A stretch of DNA of 64,000 nt from the NCBI GenBank assembly GCA_018268415.1, contig JAFDWO010000121.1:1-64000 (forward strand). Reading direction: 5' to 3'. Made by a program: the position numbers and the translations under genes. Each line of letters starts with the position of its first letter. The stretch's first letter is position 1. The notes beneath the pieces were generated by a model. The model did no database searches and was not told the DNA's origin. It worked only from the letters and a program-made list of their open reading frames with translations. Positions 27,344 through 35,521 of this stretch are shown piece by piece. The DNA comes from Actinomycetota bacterium (GTDB taxonomy: Bacteria > Actinomycetota > Thermoleophilia > Solirubrobacterales > 70-9).

Positions 27344-27351
27344 GCCGCTCC
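27281..27351. repeat. Palindromic element, copy 2, spanning a gene junction
   Basis: Perfect 20-bp arms (27281-27300 and 27332-27351, GGAGCGGCGTGAGGGACCCC) enclose a 31-nt loop. The core 27291-27341 is the reverse complement of the GH15 copy with two differences. On the minus strand the leading arm contains both the TGA stop of the helicase and the GTG start of the LOG-like gene. Confidence 0.9.
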
Positions 27352-29685
27352 CCGCAACGCCCCGAGCCGCCCCTGCATCTGCCCCATCAGCTCCAGCGCC
27401 CCGGCCTTGTGCAGCGGTTCGTTCAGATTCCCGCACTTAGGACTCTGCACACAACTGGGACACCCGCTCTCGCAAGGACACTCCGCGATCAACCGCTCGG
27501 CGTCCGCGAGCAACCGCTCGAACTCGTCGTACCCCCGCTTGGTGATCCCGACCCCGCCGGGGTGCCCGTCGTAGATGAAGATCGTCGAGCGCCCGGTCTG
27601 GAAGTGGACGTTGGTCGAGAGCCCGCCGATGTCCCACCGATCGCACATCGCGATCAGCGGCAGCACGGCGATCTGGCCGTGCTCGGTCGCGTGCAGCGCG
27701 CCCAGCAGCACGTCCGGCGGCAGCGCCCCGAAGTTCCCCTCGGGCAGCACGTACCAGAGCGCCTGGGTGACGAAGCTCTGCTCGGGCAGCTCCAGGGCGA
27801 CGATGTCGATCGGCTCGTTGTCGGTGATCGACACCCGCTGGAAGGCGATCACCTGCTCGGTCACCGACACCTCGCCGAAGTTCAGCTGCACCCCCGCGAC
27901 CTCGCGCTGCTCGCGCACCCGCTCGATGTAGATGTCGGTCTCCTTTTTCGGCCGCGTGTACCAGTCGCCGTCGAAGCTCGACACCAGTGCCCGCCGCTCG
28001 CGGACGTCGAGCTGCTCCACCTCGTAGGAGCGCCCGAGGTGTAGGTAGACCGCCCCCGGATGGATCGTGGTGAACGCCCGCTCCGCCTCCACCAGCCCGA
28101 GCATCTCCCCGGAGTCGCGCTCGATCACCGCCACCGAGTCGACCGACGCCGAGCGCAGTGGGATCCGCGAGGCGACGAACTCGTTCCGCCGTGGTGCGAG
28201 CCGGCCGCCGACCCGCCGCAGCTCCCCCGCCTCCAGCAGCCGCTCCGCCCGCTCCCGCCAGCCCTCGCCGAAGAACTCGTCGTCGTCCTCGTCCAGCGGG
28301 AACTCGTAGGCGGCCGCGATCAGGTGGCGCATCGCGATCTGCTCGTTGGCGTGGTCGAGGATCGCTCCCTCCACCGGCCGCCCGAGGAACTCCTCCGGAT
28401 GGCGGCAGAAGAACTGGTCGAGCGCATCCTGTCCGGCGACGTAGACCGCCAGCCCGCGCCGGCGCCGCCCCGCCCGCCCCCACATCTGCCGCAGGCTCGC
28501 CACGGTGCCGGGGAAGGTGACGCAGATCGCCGCGTCTAGCTCCCCCACATCGATCCCCAGCTCCAGCGCGTCGGTGGCCACCACCGCCAGCAGCTCCCCG
28601 CGCGCGAGCCGGTCCTCGATCTCCCGCCGCTGCTGCGGCGTGTAGCCACCGCGGTAGGGAGCGATCCGCGCCGCCAGCTCCGGCTTCCCCCGCCGTTCCA
28701 GGTTTTCCCGCGCAAAGCGCTGGATCAGCTCGATCCCCCGCCGCGATTTGAGGAAGCAGATCGTCCGCACCCCGTGGGTGACGAGCTCGGCGAGGAGGTC
28801 GGCCGCCTCGGCCAGGGCCGAGCGCCGCGTCCCGGTCGCCTTGTCGATCAGCGGGGGGTTCCACATCGCCACCTCGCGCCCCGCCTGCGGCGCGCCGTCG
28901 TCGTCGATCAGCTCGAACTCGGTGCCGACCAGCCGCTCCGCCAGTTCCTCCGGGTTGGCGATCGTCGCCGACGCCAGCAGAAAGCGCGGCTCGGCCCCAT
29001 AGGCGCGCGCGGTCCGCCGCAGCCGCCGCAGCACGTTGGCGACGTGGGACCCGAAGACCCCGCGGTAGGTGTGCGCCTCGTCGACCACCACCCATTCGAG
29101 GTTCGCCAGGAAGTCGCCCCATTTCTTGTGACTGGGGAGGATCCCGACGTGCAGCATGTCGGGGTTGGTGAGGATCAGGTTCGATTTGCGGCGGATCGCG
29201 GGGCGCTCCTCGCGCGGCGTGTCGCCGTCGTAGATCGCCTCGCGCAGCCCCGGCGGCCGCAGCTGGGCGAGCTTGCGCGCCTGGTCCTGGGCGAGCGCCT
29301 TGGTCGGGTAGAGGTAGAGCGCCCGTGCCTTCGGCTGCCGCGCGATCCCGTCGAGCACCGGCAGGTTGAAGGCGAGGCTCTTGCCCGAGGCGGTGCCGCT
29401 GGTGACGATCAGGTCGGCGCGCGACGCCGCCTCCCAGGCGCGCAGCTGGTGCGAGTAGAGCGACTCGATCCCGGCCGCGCGCAGCCGCGCCACCAGGTCC
29501 GGAGCGAGCTCGGCGGGCAACGCCACCAGCTTCGCGGGGCGCTCCGCCTCCGTCCCCTCGGCGACGATCCGCCCGTCGCGCCGCGCGGGGGCGATCGCCA
29601 CCCCCCACTGGGTATCGATGATCGAACTGGCGGCTCGTGAGGCCGCGAGGCCATGTCCTCGGCCGGCCGCCTCCGGGTCACGCAC
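27340..29685 (-). CDS. MrfA-like DEAH-box helicase with C-terminal DUF1998 cysteine cluster
   Basis: The 781-residue protein has the superfamily 2 motifs: SHQLRAWEA (Q-like), TSGTASGKSLAF (I), YPTKALAQDQ (Ia), VVVDEAHTYRGVFGSH (II), ASATI (III), SRRGIELI (IV), VVATDALELGIDVGELDA (V) and QMWGRAGRRRRG (VI). The C-terminal DUF1998 region ends with CPCESGCPSCVQSPKCGN, the four-cysteine metal site of MrfA. MrfA is a 3'-5' helicase in mitomycin DNA repair in Bacillus; a repair role is inferred. The GTG start at 29685 overlaps the folP stop by 8 bp; GTG 29601 (VAIAPARRDG) is an alternative that would omit the 28 residues encoded by the junction palindrome. Confidence 0.9.
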   Translation of the reverse strand: MRDPEAAGRGHGLAASRAASSIIDTQWGVAIAPARRDGRIVAEGTEAERPAKLVALPAELAPDLVARLRAAGIESLYSHQLRAWEAASRADLIVTSGTASGKSLAFNLPVLDGIARQPKARALYLYPTKALAQDQARKLAQLRPPGLREAIYDGDTPREERPAIRRKSNLILTNPDMLHVGILPSHKKWGDFLANLEWVVVDEAHTYRGVFGSHVANVLRRLRRTARAYGAEPRFLLASATIANPEELAERLVGTEFELIDDDGAPQAGREVAMWNPPLIDKATGTRRSALAEAADLLAELVTHGVRTICFLKSRRGIELIQRFARENLERRGKPELAARIAPYRGGYTPQQRREIEDRLARGELLAVVATDALELGIDVGELDAAICVTFPGTVASLRQMWGRAGRRRRGLAVYVAGQDALDQFFCRHPEEFLGRPVEGAILDHANEQIAMRHLIAAAYEFPLDEDDDEFFGEGWRERAERLLEAGELRRVGGRLAPRRNEFVASRIPLRSASVDSVAVIERDSGEMLGLVEAERAFTTIHPGAVYLHLGRSYEVEQLDVRERRALVSSFDGDWYTRPKKETDIYIERVREQREVAGVQLNFGEVSVTEQVIAFQRVSITDNEPIDIVALELPEQSFVTQALWYVLPEGNFGALPPDVLLGALHATEHGQIAVLPLIAMCDRWDIGGLSTNVHFQTGRSTIFIYDGHPGGVGITKRGYDEFERLLADAERLIAECPCESGCPSCVQSPKCGNLNEPLHKAGALELMGQMQGRLGALRGAA

Positions 29686-29741
29686 TGGAGTGCGCTCCCC
29701 TCGGCCGCCTCCCTGCGTCCTCGCCTCGCGGCCTCACGAGC
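29633..29741. repeat. Long-loop inverted repeat across the folP/helicase junction
   Basis: Perfect 19-bp arms (29633-29651 and 29723-29741, GCTCGTGAGGCCGCGAGGC) are separated by 71 bp. The loop holds the folP stop, the helicase start, a small hairpin CGCACT-GG-AGTGCG (29681-29694) and two copies of GGAGGCGGCCG. Both arms are coding: one in the last residues of folP, the other in the first residues of the helicase reading. Confidence 0.85.
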
Positions 29742-30604
29742 TCGCCGGTCAACCGCATTGCCTGCAGCGAGGACCGATCGTGAATGCGCAGGATGTCGGC
29801 GCCCTCGCGGACCGCCAGCGTCACCGCCGCGACCGTCCCCCACTCGCGCTCGCCCGCCGGCCATCGCTCCTCCCACGACCCGGCCAGCACCGCGCCGATG
29901 AAGTCCTTGCGCGAGAGCGACACGTAGAGCGGCAGCCCCAGCGCGCGTAGCTCGCCGAGGCGCCGCATCACCTCCAGGTCCTGCTCCGGCGAGAGGTCGA
30001 AGTCGAGACCCGGGTCGATCGCGATCTGCTCGTCGGCGACCCCCAGCTCCCGCATCCGCTCGACCCGCGCCTCGAACCACGCCACCATGTGGTCGACCAC
30101 GTCGTCGTACTCGCGCCACGGCCGGTCGACCCGCGGCGGGCCCTCGATGTGCATGAGGACGTAGCCCGCCCCCGTCGCCGCGACCAGCTCGAACATCTCA
30201 TCGCACCCGCCGGAGATGTCGTTGACGCAGACCGCGCCCGCCTCGAGCGCCCGCCGCGCCACCTCGACCTGGAAGGTGTCGGCGGAGACCGGGACCCGCG
30301 CCCCCGCCTCGCCGTCCTCCCCGTCGTCGACTCCGACCTCGATCGCCGCCATCCCGGCGATCGCCGGCAGCAGAGCGGCGCACTCGTCCGCCGCCGACAC
30401 CGGCGGCCCGCTGCGCGCCGCCACCGCGCCCACGTCGAGCATGTCGAAGCCTGCCTCCACCAGCCCGATCCCATCGGCGATCGCCTGCTCCGGAGTCCCG
30501 CTCCGCGCCCCCTCGAACATCGAGTCGACCGTCACGTTGACGATCCCGGCACCCACCGGTCGGGCCAGATCCAGAGTCAAATCAGCGAGCCGCCACTTCA
30601 CCAT
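29678..30604 (-). CDS. folP: Dihydropteroate synthase-like protein
   Basis: The 308-residue product starts at ATG 30604; the longer open frame is antisense to the HAD gene. The TIM-barrel family motifs are GIVNVTVDSMFEGARS (usual form NVTPDSFSDGG, so diverged), FDMLDVGAVAARSGPPVS (normally DIGGESTRPG, also diverged), VCVNDISGG, YVLMHIEGPP, IDPGLDFDL and YVSLSRKDFIG. It would join p-aminobenzoate to the pterin pyrophosphate in folate synthesis. The changes in the pterin loops make a related non-folate role possible. The last residues are encoded by the junction palindrome. It diverges from the HAD gene across 21 bp. Confidence 0.8.
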   Translation of the reverse strand: MVKWRLADLTLDLARPVGAGIVNVTVDSMFEGARSGTPEQAIADGIGLVEAGFDMLDVGAVAARSGPPVSAADECAALLPAIAGMAAIEVGVDDGEDGEAGARVPVSADTFQVEVARRALEAGAVCVNDISGGCDEMFELVAATGAGYVLMHIEGPPRVDRPWREYDDVVDHMVAWFEARVERMRELGVADEQIAIDPGLDFDLSPEQDLEVMRRLGELRALGLPLYVSLSRKDFIGAVLAGSWEERWPAGEREWGTVAAVTLAVREGADILRIHDRSSLQAMRLTGELVRPRGEDAGRRPRGAHSSA

Positions 30605-30617
30605 CGCTACGGTAGCG
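30605..30617. promoter_or_regulatory. 13-bp palindrome in the folP/HAD divergent gap
   Basis: CGCTAC-G-GTAGCG fills most of the 21-bp space between two divergent start codons, so any leader is very short for both genes. It is a candidate operator. Confidence 0.4.
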
Positions 30618-30625
30618 GGCGGCCG

Positions 30626-31441
30626 ATGTCGCTCGCCTGCGTGTACACGGACCTCGATGGGACCCTGCTGGGGCGGGGAGGCGCGCTCTTCCTCGACCGC
30701 GACGGCAACTTCTCGATGGCTCAGGCGCGCGCGCTCGAGGCCTGCGCGCGGGCCGGGGTCGAGGTCGTGATCATGTCCGGCCGCCGCGAGCCCCAGGTCC
30801 ACGAGGCCGCCCGCCTGATGGGCCAGCGCTCCTACATCTTCGAGGCGGGCTGCGCCTTCTCCATGGACGGCGAGGTGACGCTCCTGACCGGTGAGCTCCA
30901 GCCCGACGAATACGAGGGCACCGTCTACGAGCAGATCGAGCGACGCGGCATCCCGCAGATGCTGTTCGAGCACTTCGACGGGCGCCTCGAATACCACTCG
31001 CCCTGGCACCACGGCCGCGTTCACTCGCACCTCTTCCGCGGCAAGGTCGACGTCGACGAGGCGAACGCCCTGCTCGGCGAGCACGGCGACGACGATCTCC
31101 GCTTCCTCGACAACGGCGCGATCGGCACGCCGATGAAGACGGTCGAGGGCCAGACCCACGCCTACCACCTCGTCCCCCACACGGTCTCCAAGGCGAGCGC
31201 CGTCGCCACCCACGCACGCGCCCGCGGCTTCGCCAAGGAGGACTGCATCGCGATCGGCGACTCGGTCGAGGACCTCGAGGTGGCCGCCGCGGTCGGCCGC
31301 TTCTTCGTCGTCGCCAACGGCCCGGAGCGTGATCCTGGGCTGCGCGCCTACCTGCCCCAGTTCGGCAACGTCACCGTCACCGAGGGGACCAACGGGGACG
31401 GGTTCTACGAGGCGGTCGTCTCGGCGCTGATGGAAGGCTGA
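30626..31441 (+). CDS. HAD-superfamily hydrolase (Cof/phosphatase type)
   Basis: The 271-residue protein begins VYTDLDGTLLGRGG, with nucleophile D9 and acid D11. The second motif is VIMSGRREPQV, a C2-type cap covers about 85-190, and the C-terminal metal motif is AIGDSVEDLEVAAAVG. This is the Cof-type phosphatase layout acting on sugar phosphates or phosphorylated metabolites; the exact substrate is unknown. Start ATG 30626 is chosen because the domain starts there. Its end overlaps the convergent FTR1 gene by 37 bp. Confidence 0.88.
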   Translation: MSLACVYTDLDGTLLGRGGALFLDRDGNFSMAQARALEACARAGVEVVIMSGRREPQVHEAARLMGQRSYIFEAGCAFSMDGEVTLLTGELQPDEYEGTVYEQIERRGIPQMLFEHFDGRLEYHSPWHHGRVHSHLFRGKVDVDEANALLGEHGDDDLRFLDNGAIGTPMKTVEGQTHAYHLVPHTVSKASAVATHARARGFAKEDCIAIGDSVEDLEVAAAVGRFFVVANGPERDPGLRAYLPQFGNVTVTEGTNGDGFYEAVVSALMEG

Positions 31442-32520
31442 GGGCGCGCCCCGAGCGGCTCGCCTGCGATCCGCGGCGCGTCCGGATCCAGGACCGGCGC
31501 CGGCGCAGGAGCTTCCTCCTCATGCGGCGCCCCGGTACCCGCCGTCGCCACCGCCGCCCGCTTGCGCGGCCGTTTGATGCGCCAGTACTCCGCCCCGAAG
31601 TAGGACCCCAGCACCAACGCCGCCGCCAGTACCTGCGCGACCAGGCCCTCGACCGTCGGGAAGACCGCGAACCAGAGGCCGATCCACCCCGGGATCGAGA
31701 GCGGCACCGTCGTTTCGGGTAGCCAGCCCGCCAGCTGCATCTCCTGGACCGACTCGCCGACCATCACGATCAGGACGACGCCGAGCATCACCCCGGTCAG
31801 GATCAGCATCCGCTTGTAGGGCATGTGCTTGTGGGCGAGGAAGGTGATGACGCCGACCACGGCGGTCAGCGAGAGGCCGAGCGCGACGCCCTCCAGCACC
31901 GTCCCGGCACCGTAGGTGAGCCGCAGGTTCTGCAGGAAGAGGACGACCTCGAAGCCCTCGCGGTAGACCGAGGTGATGCCGAGCAGGATCAGCCCCCACA
32001 TCGTCGCCCGCCGCCCGTCGACGCCCGAGCGCGAGAGGATCTTCTTCTTGTGCTTGTTGCGGTTCTGGATCCAGCCCGTCCAGTAGACCTTGTGGAAGAA
32101 CCAGTTCATGACCACGAGCAGGACGATCACCGCGAGCAGGCCGGTGGCAGCCTGCACCGCGAGGCCACCGGCACCGAGCTGCCCGAGCACCCAGGCGGCG
32201 AGGAACCAGGTGGCGACGCTGGCGAGGAAGCCCGCCACCGCGCCGAGCGCGATCGGTCGCCGGTAGACCTGCGCGGCGCCGACCATGCTGGCGGTCACCG
32301 CGGCGAGGACGAGGATCGTCTCCAACCCCTCGCGGAAGACGAGCAGGGCGCTGTCGAACACGACGGCACCGTGGCTCAGGTGCTCGCCGGCGGTCGGTTC
32401 AGGGGTGCCGCCACGGGCATCGAAAGCGCTCCATGCAAGCAGCGCGACGAGCAGGCCGCCCAGGTAGAGTGGCCAGTGGCGGCGCACGGAGTTGGAGATC
32501 GCCGTCAAGAGAGACCACAT
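31405..32520 (-). CDS. FTR1-family iron permease
   Basis: The 371-residue membrane protein has about seven to eight hydrophobic helices and two REGxE iron-binding motifs, REGLE (63-67) and REGFE (187-191), diagnostic of FTR1/EfeU high-affinity iron transporters. The C-terminal 60 residues are Pro/Ala-rich and cytosolic. No EfeO or EfeB gene is adjacent. The start codon directly follows a DtxR-type dyad, and the divergent neighbour is a DtxR regulator, so iron-dependent repression is likely. Confidence 0.92.
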   Translation of the reverse strand: MWSLLTAISNSVRRHWPLYLGGLLVALLAWSAFDARGGTPEPTAGEHLSHGAVVFDSALLVFREGLETILVLAAVTASMVGAAQVYRRPIALGAVAGFLASVATWFLAAWVLGQLGAGGLAVQAATGLLAVIVLLVVMNWFFHKVYWTGWIQNRNKHKKKILSRSGVDGRRATMWGLILLGITSVYREGFEVVLFLQNLRLTYGAGTVLEGVALGLSLTAVVGVITFLAHKHMPYKRMLILTGVMLGVVLIVMVGESVQEMQLAGWLPETTVPLSIPGWIGLWFAVFPTVEGLVAQVLAAALVLGSYFGAEYWRIKRPRKRAAVATAGTGAPHEEEAPAPAPVLDPDAPRIAGEPLGARPQPSISAETTAS

Positions 32521-32521
32521 A

Positions 32522-32549
32522 TTAGGGAACCCTGATGAGGGACGCCTAA
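32522..32549. promoter_or_regulatory. Nested dyad, candidate DtxR/IdeR operator
   Basis: The 41-bp divergent gap contains TTAGGGAACCCTGA (a 14-bp dyad with one mismatch) inside a wider TTAGG...CCTAA pair (32522-32526 with 32545-32549) and CCCT...AGGG between. This resembles the TTAGGTTAGGCTAACCTAA box of DtxR/IdeR. It touches the FTR1 start codon and lies just before the dtxR ribosome site (AGGAGGG). Confidence 0.65.
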
Positions 32550-32561
32550 AAGGAGGGCGAG

Positions 32562-33275
32562 TTGGCAGCCGATCAGGCTACGGTGGCGGAGCAGGAGTAC
32601 CTCGAGTCGATGTTCTGGATCGACGAGGCGGGACTGCCCATGACCGGTGCCAACATCGCCCGCGCGATGCAGCTCTCCGCTCCGACCGTGCACGAAATGG
32701 TCGGCCGCCTGATCAAGGACGGCTACGTCGAACGGAACCCCGACAAATCGCTGGCCTTCACCGAGGACGGCCGCGAGCGCGCCTCCTACATCGTCCGTCG
32801 CCATCGGATGATCGAGCGCTTCCTCACCGACGTGCTCGGCATCCCCTGGGACGAGGTCCACGAGGAGGCGGAGCGGATCGAGCACGCCATGTCGCCGGTG
32901 CTGGAGGAGCGCATGCGCGCCGCGATCGGCGACGCCACCACCTGCCCGCACGGCCACCCGATCCTCGAGGGGATCCGCGAGCGCGGCTCGCTGCTGGCCG
33001 ACGTCGAGGTCGGTGCCGACGTCGTCGTGCTGCGCTTCGAGAACGAGGCCGAGGAGCTCCTCCACTACCTCAAGGACGCCGGGTTCGAGCCGGGCCTCGA
33101 GGGCAAGGTCTCCCAGTCCGACGACGAGCACGTGACGATCAAGTCCGCCGACGGTGACCACGTCGTCAGCCACAGCGTCGCCGAGACGGTCTCGGTGCGC
33201 GCCGACCCGGCGCCGCCGCCGCGCGCCGCGATCCCCGAGCAGCTCGTCCTCTCCAGCGACCGCTACGGCCGCTAG
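32562..33275 (+). CDS. DtxR/IdeR-family metal-dependent regulator
   Basis: The 237-residue product starts at TTG 32562 after AGGAGGG. It has the winged helix (VAEQEYLESMFWIDEAG, MQLSAPTVHEMVGRLIKDGYVER), a dimerisation domain with metal ligands (MIERFLTDVLGIPWDEVHEEAERIEH, then CPHGHPI with the C-x-H-G-H-P signature) and a C-terminal FeoA/SH3-like domain (about 140-215). It would repress iron-uptake genes when Fe(II) is high; the divergent FTR1 gene is the obvious target. MntR-like manganese sensing is the alternative. Confidence 0.92.
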   Translation: MAADQATVAEQEYLESMFWIDEAGLPMTGANIARAMQLSAPTVHEMVGRLIKDGYVERNPDKSLAFTEDGRERASYIVRRHRMIERFLTDVLGIPWDEVHEEAERIEHAMSPVLEERMRAAIGDATTCPHGHPILEGIRERGSLLADVEVGADVVVLRFENEAEELLHYLKDAGFEPGLEGKVSQSDDEHVTIKSADGDHVVSHSVAETVSVRADPAPPPRAAIPEQLVLSSDRYGR

Positions 33276-33283
33276 GCACCCGA

Positions 33284-33313
33284 CGCCCCGCTTCGCCGCG
33301 CCCTGACGGGGCG
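33284..33313 (+). terminator. GC-rich hairpin after dtxR
   Basis: CGCCCCG pairs with CGGGGCG across 16 bases, starting nine bases after the dtxR stop. There is no U-tract. Confidence 0.5.
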
Positions 33314-33366
33314 CGGGCGCCGGGAACTCCACGGTTCCTCCCGACCTCTTCATGACCCGCGAAGGC

Positions 33367-33409
33367 GCGGTCGACCTGACCGGCGCTATAGGTGGGTTAG
33401 GTCGACCGC
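33367..33409. repeat. Locus D slot hairpin
   Basis: Perfect 11-bp arms GCGGTCGACCT / AGGTCGACCGC with a 21-nt loop containing CTATAGGTGGG. Locus B has a related loop word (CCACCGTATAGGGGGG) under different arms at the equivalent place. Confidence 0.8.
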
Positions 33410-33618
33410 ACCCTCCGGGGACCCTTTGCCCCGTGCCGGAATGCGCCAGGAGGTGCGCCAAGGTGTGACGTTTCCCGGCATCTCGGTCACGACCCTTGCG
33501 TCCTGGATCCGACTCCCGACCATACGTGTCACGTGAGTCCGACCTCCTCCCGTCCCGGTGACCGCGGTCCCTCGCAACCCTCCCGTCCCGGGCCCTCGCC
33601 CCCAACATCCAGCACTCG

Positions 33619-34299
33619 CTACCCCACGCCCGGTTCGACGCCCAGCCGATAGGGGCCCTCGGGCAGGGTGAGCTCGCGGGGCTCCTCGCCGTAGGCGACG
33701 ATCTCGGTCGGCAACGGATGGGCCGGCAGGTCGACCGGAATCCAACCGCGACCCGAGGGGGCGACGATCACGACCGCGTGGCGATCGCCGACGGCGGTCA
33801 GCAGGGAGCCCGGGCCGCCGCCCCAGTAGACGCCCTCCCGGAAGAACTCCCGTAACGCCGCGCAGGTGGCGTCGGTGTCATCGGCGGCGATCCCGATCTC
33901 GGCGACTTCGATCAGGAACTCCGGCCCGAAGGTCCCGGCACCGCCCCCGATGTGCGGGCTCGCGATCAGCTCGACCACGTTCCCGGCCGCGTCGAGGAAG
34001 TAGACGCAGCCGGCCCCGACGTCGGTCCGCACCGCGTCCCCGCCGAAGCTCAGCAGCTCATGGCGCTCCCGCACCCACGCGACCGCCGCCTGGATCGAGT
34101 CCGCCGGGACGTTGATCGCGAAGTGATAGCGGGCGTCGACGCCGCGCTCGGCGCGCCGGAAGCGGATCGTCGAGTCCCGTAGCCGCACCTCGATCGCGTC
34201 CCCACCATCCTCTCGCACCAGCACCCCGAGCTGCCCGCCCCAGAACGCGGCCTGCCCTTCCAGATCCTCCGTTGCGAGCGTCAGCCGACGGATGCGCAT
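33619..34299 (-). CDS. Two-domain VOC (glyoxalase/bleomycin-resistance fold) protein
   Basis: The 226-residue product starts at ATG 34299 (MRIRRLTLATEDLEGQAAFW), since the family's first strand begins there. It contains two paired beta-alpha-beta-beta-beta modules: first about 1-115, with YHFAINVPADSI and VYFLDAAGNVVELIA supplying likely metal residues H and E; second about 125-210. Enzymatic function cannot be assigned. It is convergent with dtxR across locus D. Confidence 0.8.
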   Translation of the reverse strand: MRIRRLTLATEDLEGQAAFWGGQLGVLVREDGGDAIEVRLRDSTIRFRRAERGVDARYHFAINVPADSIQAAVAWVRERHELLSFGGDAVRTDVGAGCVYFLDAAGNVVELIASPHIGGGAGTFGPEFLIEVAEIGIAADDTDATCAALREFFREGVYWGGGPGSLLTAVGDRHAVVIVAPSGRGWIPVDLPAHPLPTEIVAYGEEPRELTLPEGPYRLGVEPGVG

Positions 34300-34366
34300 C
34301 CGGGCTCCATCCTCCCTCATGGGCCTCGCCCGTCCAAAGCCGGCCCTGAGGCGCCCCCACGCCGCC

Positions 34367-35467
34367 TCAGGCGGGAGTGCCGGCGCGGAGCCCGTCCAAC
34401 GCCGCCGCGATGCGGGCGACGCCCTCGGCGGCGTCGGCGGCGGGCACCGGGGCGAACGAGAGCCGCAGGCTGTTCTCGCCGCCGGACATCATGAAGTCGG
34501 GGCCGGCGACGAAGGAGACGCCCGCGCCTTTGGCCTCGGCGAGAAGCGCCTTGGTGTCGGTTCCCTGCGCGAGGTCGAGCCAGAGGAAGTAACCGCCCTG
34601 GGGGACGACGAAGACCGCCTCGGGGATCTTCTCGCGCAGCGCCGCGACCAGCGCCTCGCAGCGGGCCTTCAGCTCGCCCTTGACGAAGGTGATGTTCTCG
34701 TCCAGGGCGCCGGAGCGGCAGAGCTCGAGGACGATCGACTCGGCCAGCATGTTGGGCGAGATGTACTGCTCGTTGGCGTGCTTGGAGAGCTTCGCGATCT
34801 CCGCGGCCGGCCCGATCAGATAGCCGACCCGGACGCCGGGACTGACCGTCTTCGAGAACGACGACGCGTGGATCACCCTGTCGCCGGTGTCCAGCGACAG
34901 CATCGTCTCCAGCGGCTCGCCCTCGAAGGGGAGCTCTCGGTAGGGGTCGTCCTCGAAGATGAAGAAGTCGTGCGCGGCGGCCAGCTCGACCAGCCGCCGC
35001 CGCTTCTCCACCGAGAGCGTGCAGCCGGCCGGGTTGTGAGCATTGGGGATGACGTGGAGGAACTCGATCGGCCCGTCGGCGAGCGCCGCCTCGAGCGCCC
35101 CGACGTCGAGCCCGTCGGCCTCGAGCGGGATCGGCACCAGCTCGGCGCCCAACTGCTGGAGGAGGAGCAGCGTCCGGTCGTAGGTCGGCTGCTCGACCGC
35201 CACCCGCACCCCCGGCTTCACCAACTGCGCGAACAGCATCGCGCCCGCCTCGAGCGACCCGTTGGTGACCATCACCCGCGCCGGGTCGACCCCGCCGTGC
35301 CGCTCCGCGATCCACTTGCAGAGCCCCGGGTGCCCGATCCCGACCCCGTAGGAGAGCGCCGTCTCCCAGTCGTCGGTGAGCGCCCGCTGCGCGGCTTCCC
35401 GCACCTGCTCGTGAGGAAGGATGTCGGCACTGGGCGCCCCGCGGGCGAAGGAGATCGTGTCTGGCAT
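34367..35467 (-). CDS. PLP-dependent aminotransferase (class I/II, LysN/MocR-like)
   Basis: The 366-residue enzyme shows fold-type I features: VTNGSLEAGAML, EQPTYDRTLLLLQQLG, PNAHNPAGCTLS (the N-P substrate/cofactor segment, about 141-152), EDDPYRELPF and the Schiff-base lysine K206 in SSFSKTVSPG, followed by RVGYLIG. It lacks the GntR DNA-binding domain of MocR regulators, so it resembles 2-aminoadipate or aromatic aminotransferases. It lies 54 bp downstream of sucD and may be read with it. Confidence 0.88.
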   Translation of the reverse strand: MPDTISFARGAPSADILPHEQVREAAQRALTDDWETALSYGVGIGHPGLCKWIAERHGGVDPARVMVTNGSLEAGAMLFAQLVKPGVRVAVEQPTYDRTLLLLQQLGAELVPIPLEADGLDVGALEAALADGPIEFLHVIPNAHNPAGCTLSVEKRRRLVELAAAHDFFIFEDDPYRELPFEGEPLETMLSLDTGDRVIHASSFSKTVSPGVRVGYLIGPAAEIAKLSKHANEQYISPNMLAESIVLELCRSGALDENITFVKGELKARCEALVAALREKIPEAVFVVPQGGYFLWLDLAQGTDTKALLAEAKGAGVSFVAGPDFMMSGGENSLRLSFAPVPAADAAEGVARIAAALDGLRAGTPA

Positions 35468-35521
35468 AGGACGTCCGAATCTAGCAACGCGTGCGCGCCG
35501 GGGCGCCGCGCCCGGACGTGG

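Larger units (their letters stand above)
33276..33618. repeat. Locus D: short convergent copy of the structured element
   Basis: It lies between the 3' ends of dtxR (+) and the VOC gene (-). No gene is seen. In the same order as locus B it contains GGGAACTCCACG, a hairpin slot (33367-33409), GTGACGTTTCCCGGCATCT followed by CGGTCACG, AGTCCGACCTCC and CTCCCGTCCCGGG. The 14-nt loop, the 37-bp repeats and the GTCCGAG repeats are missing. Confidence 0.75.

Noticed and set aside
29678-31213. 511-codon reading of folP
   Set aside because: The first 203 codons are antisense to the HAD gene; the dihydropteroate synthase domain begins at ATG 30604.
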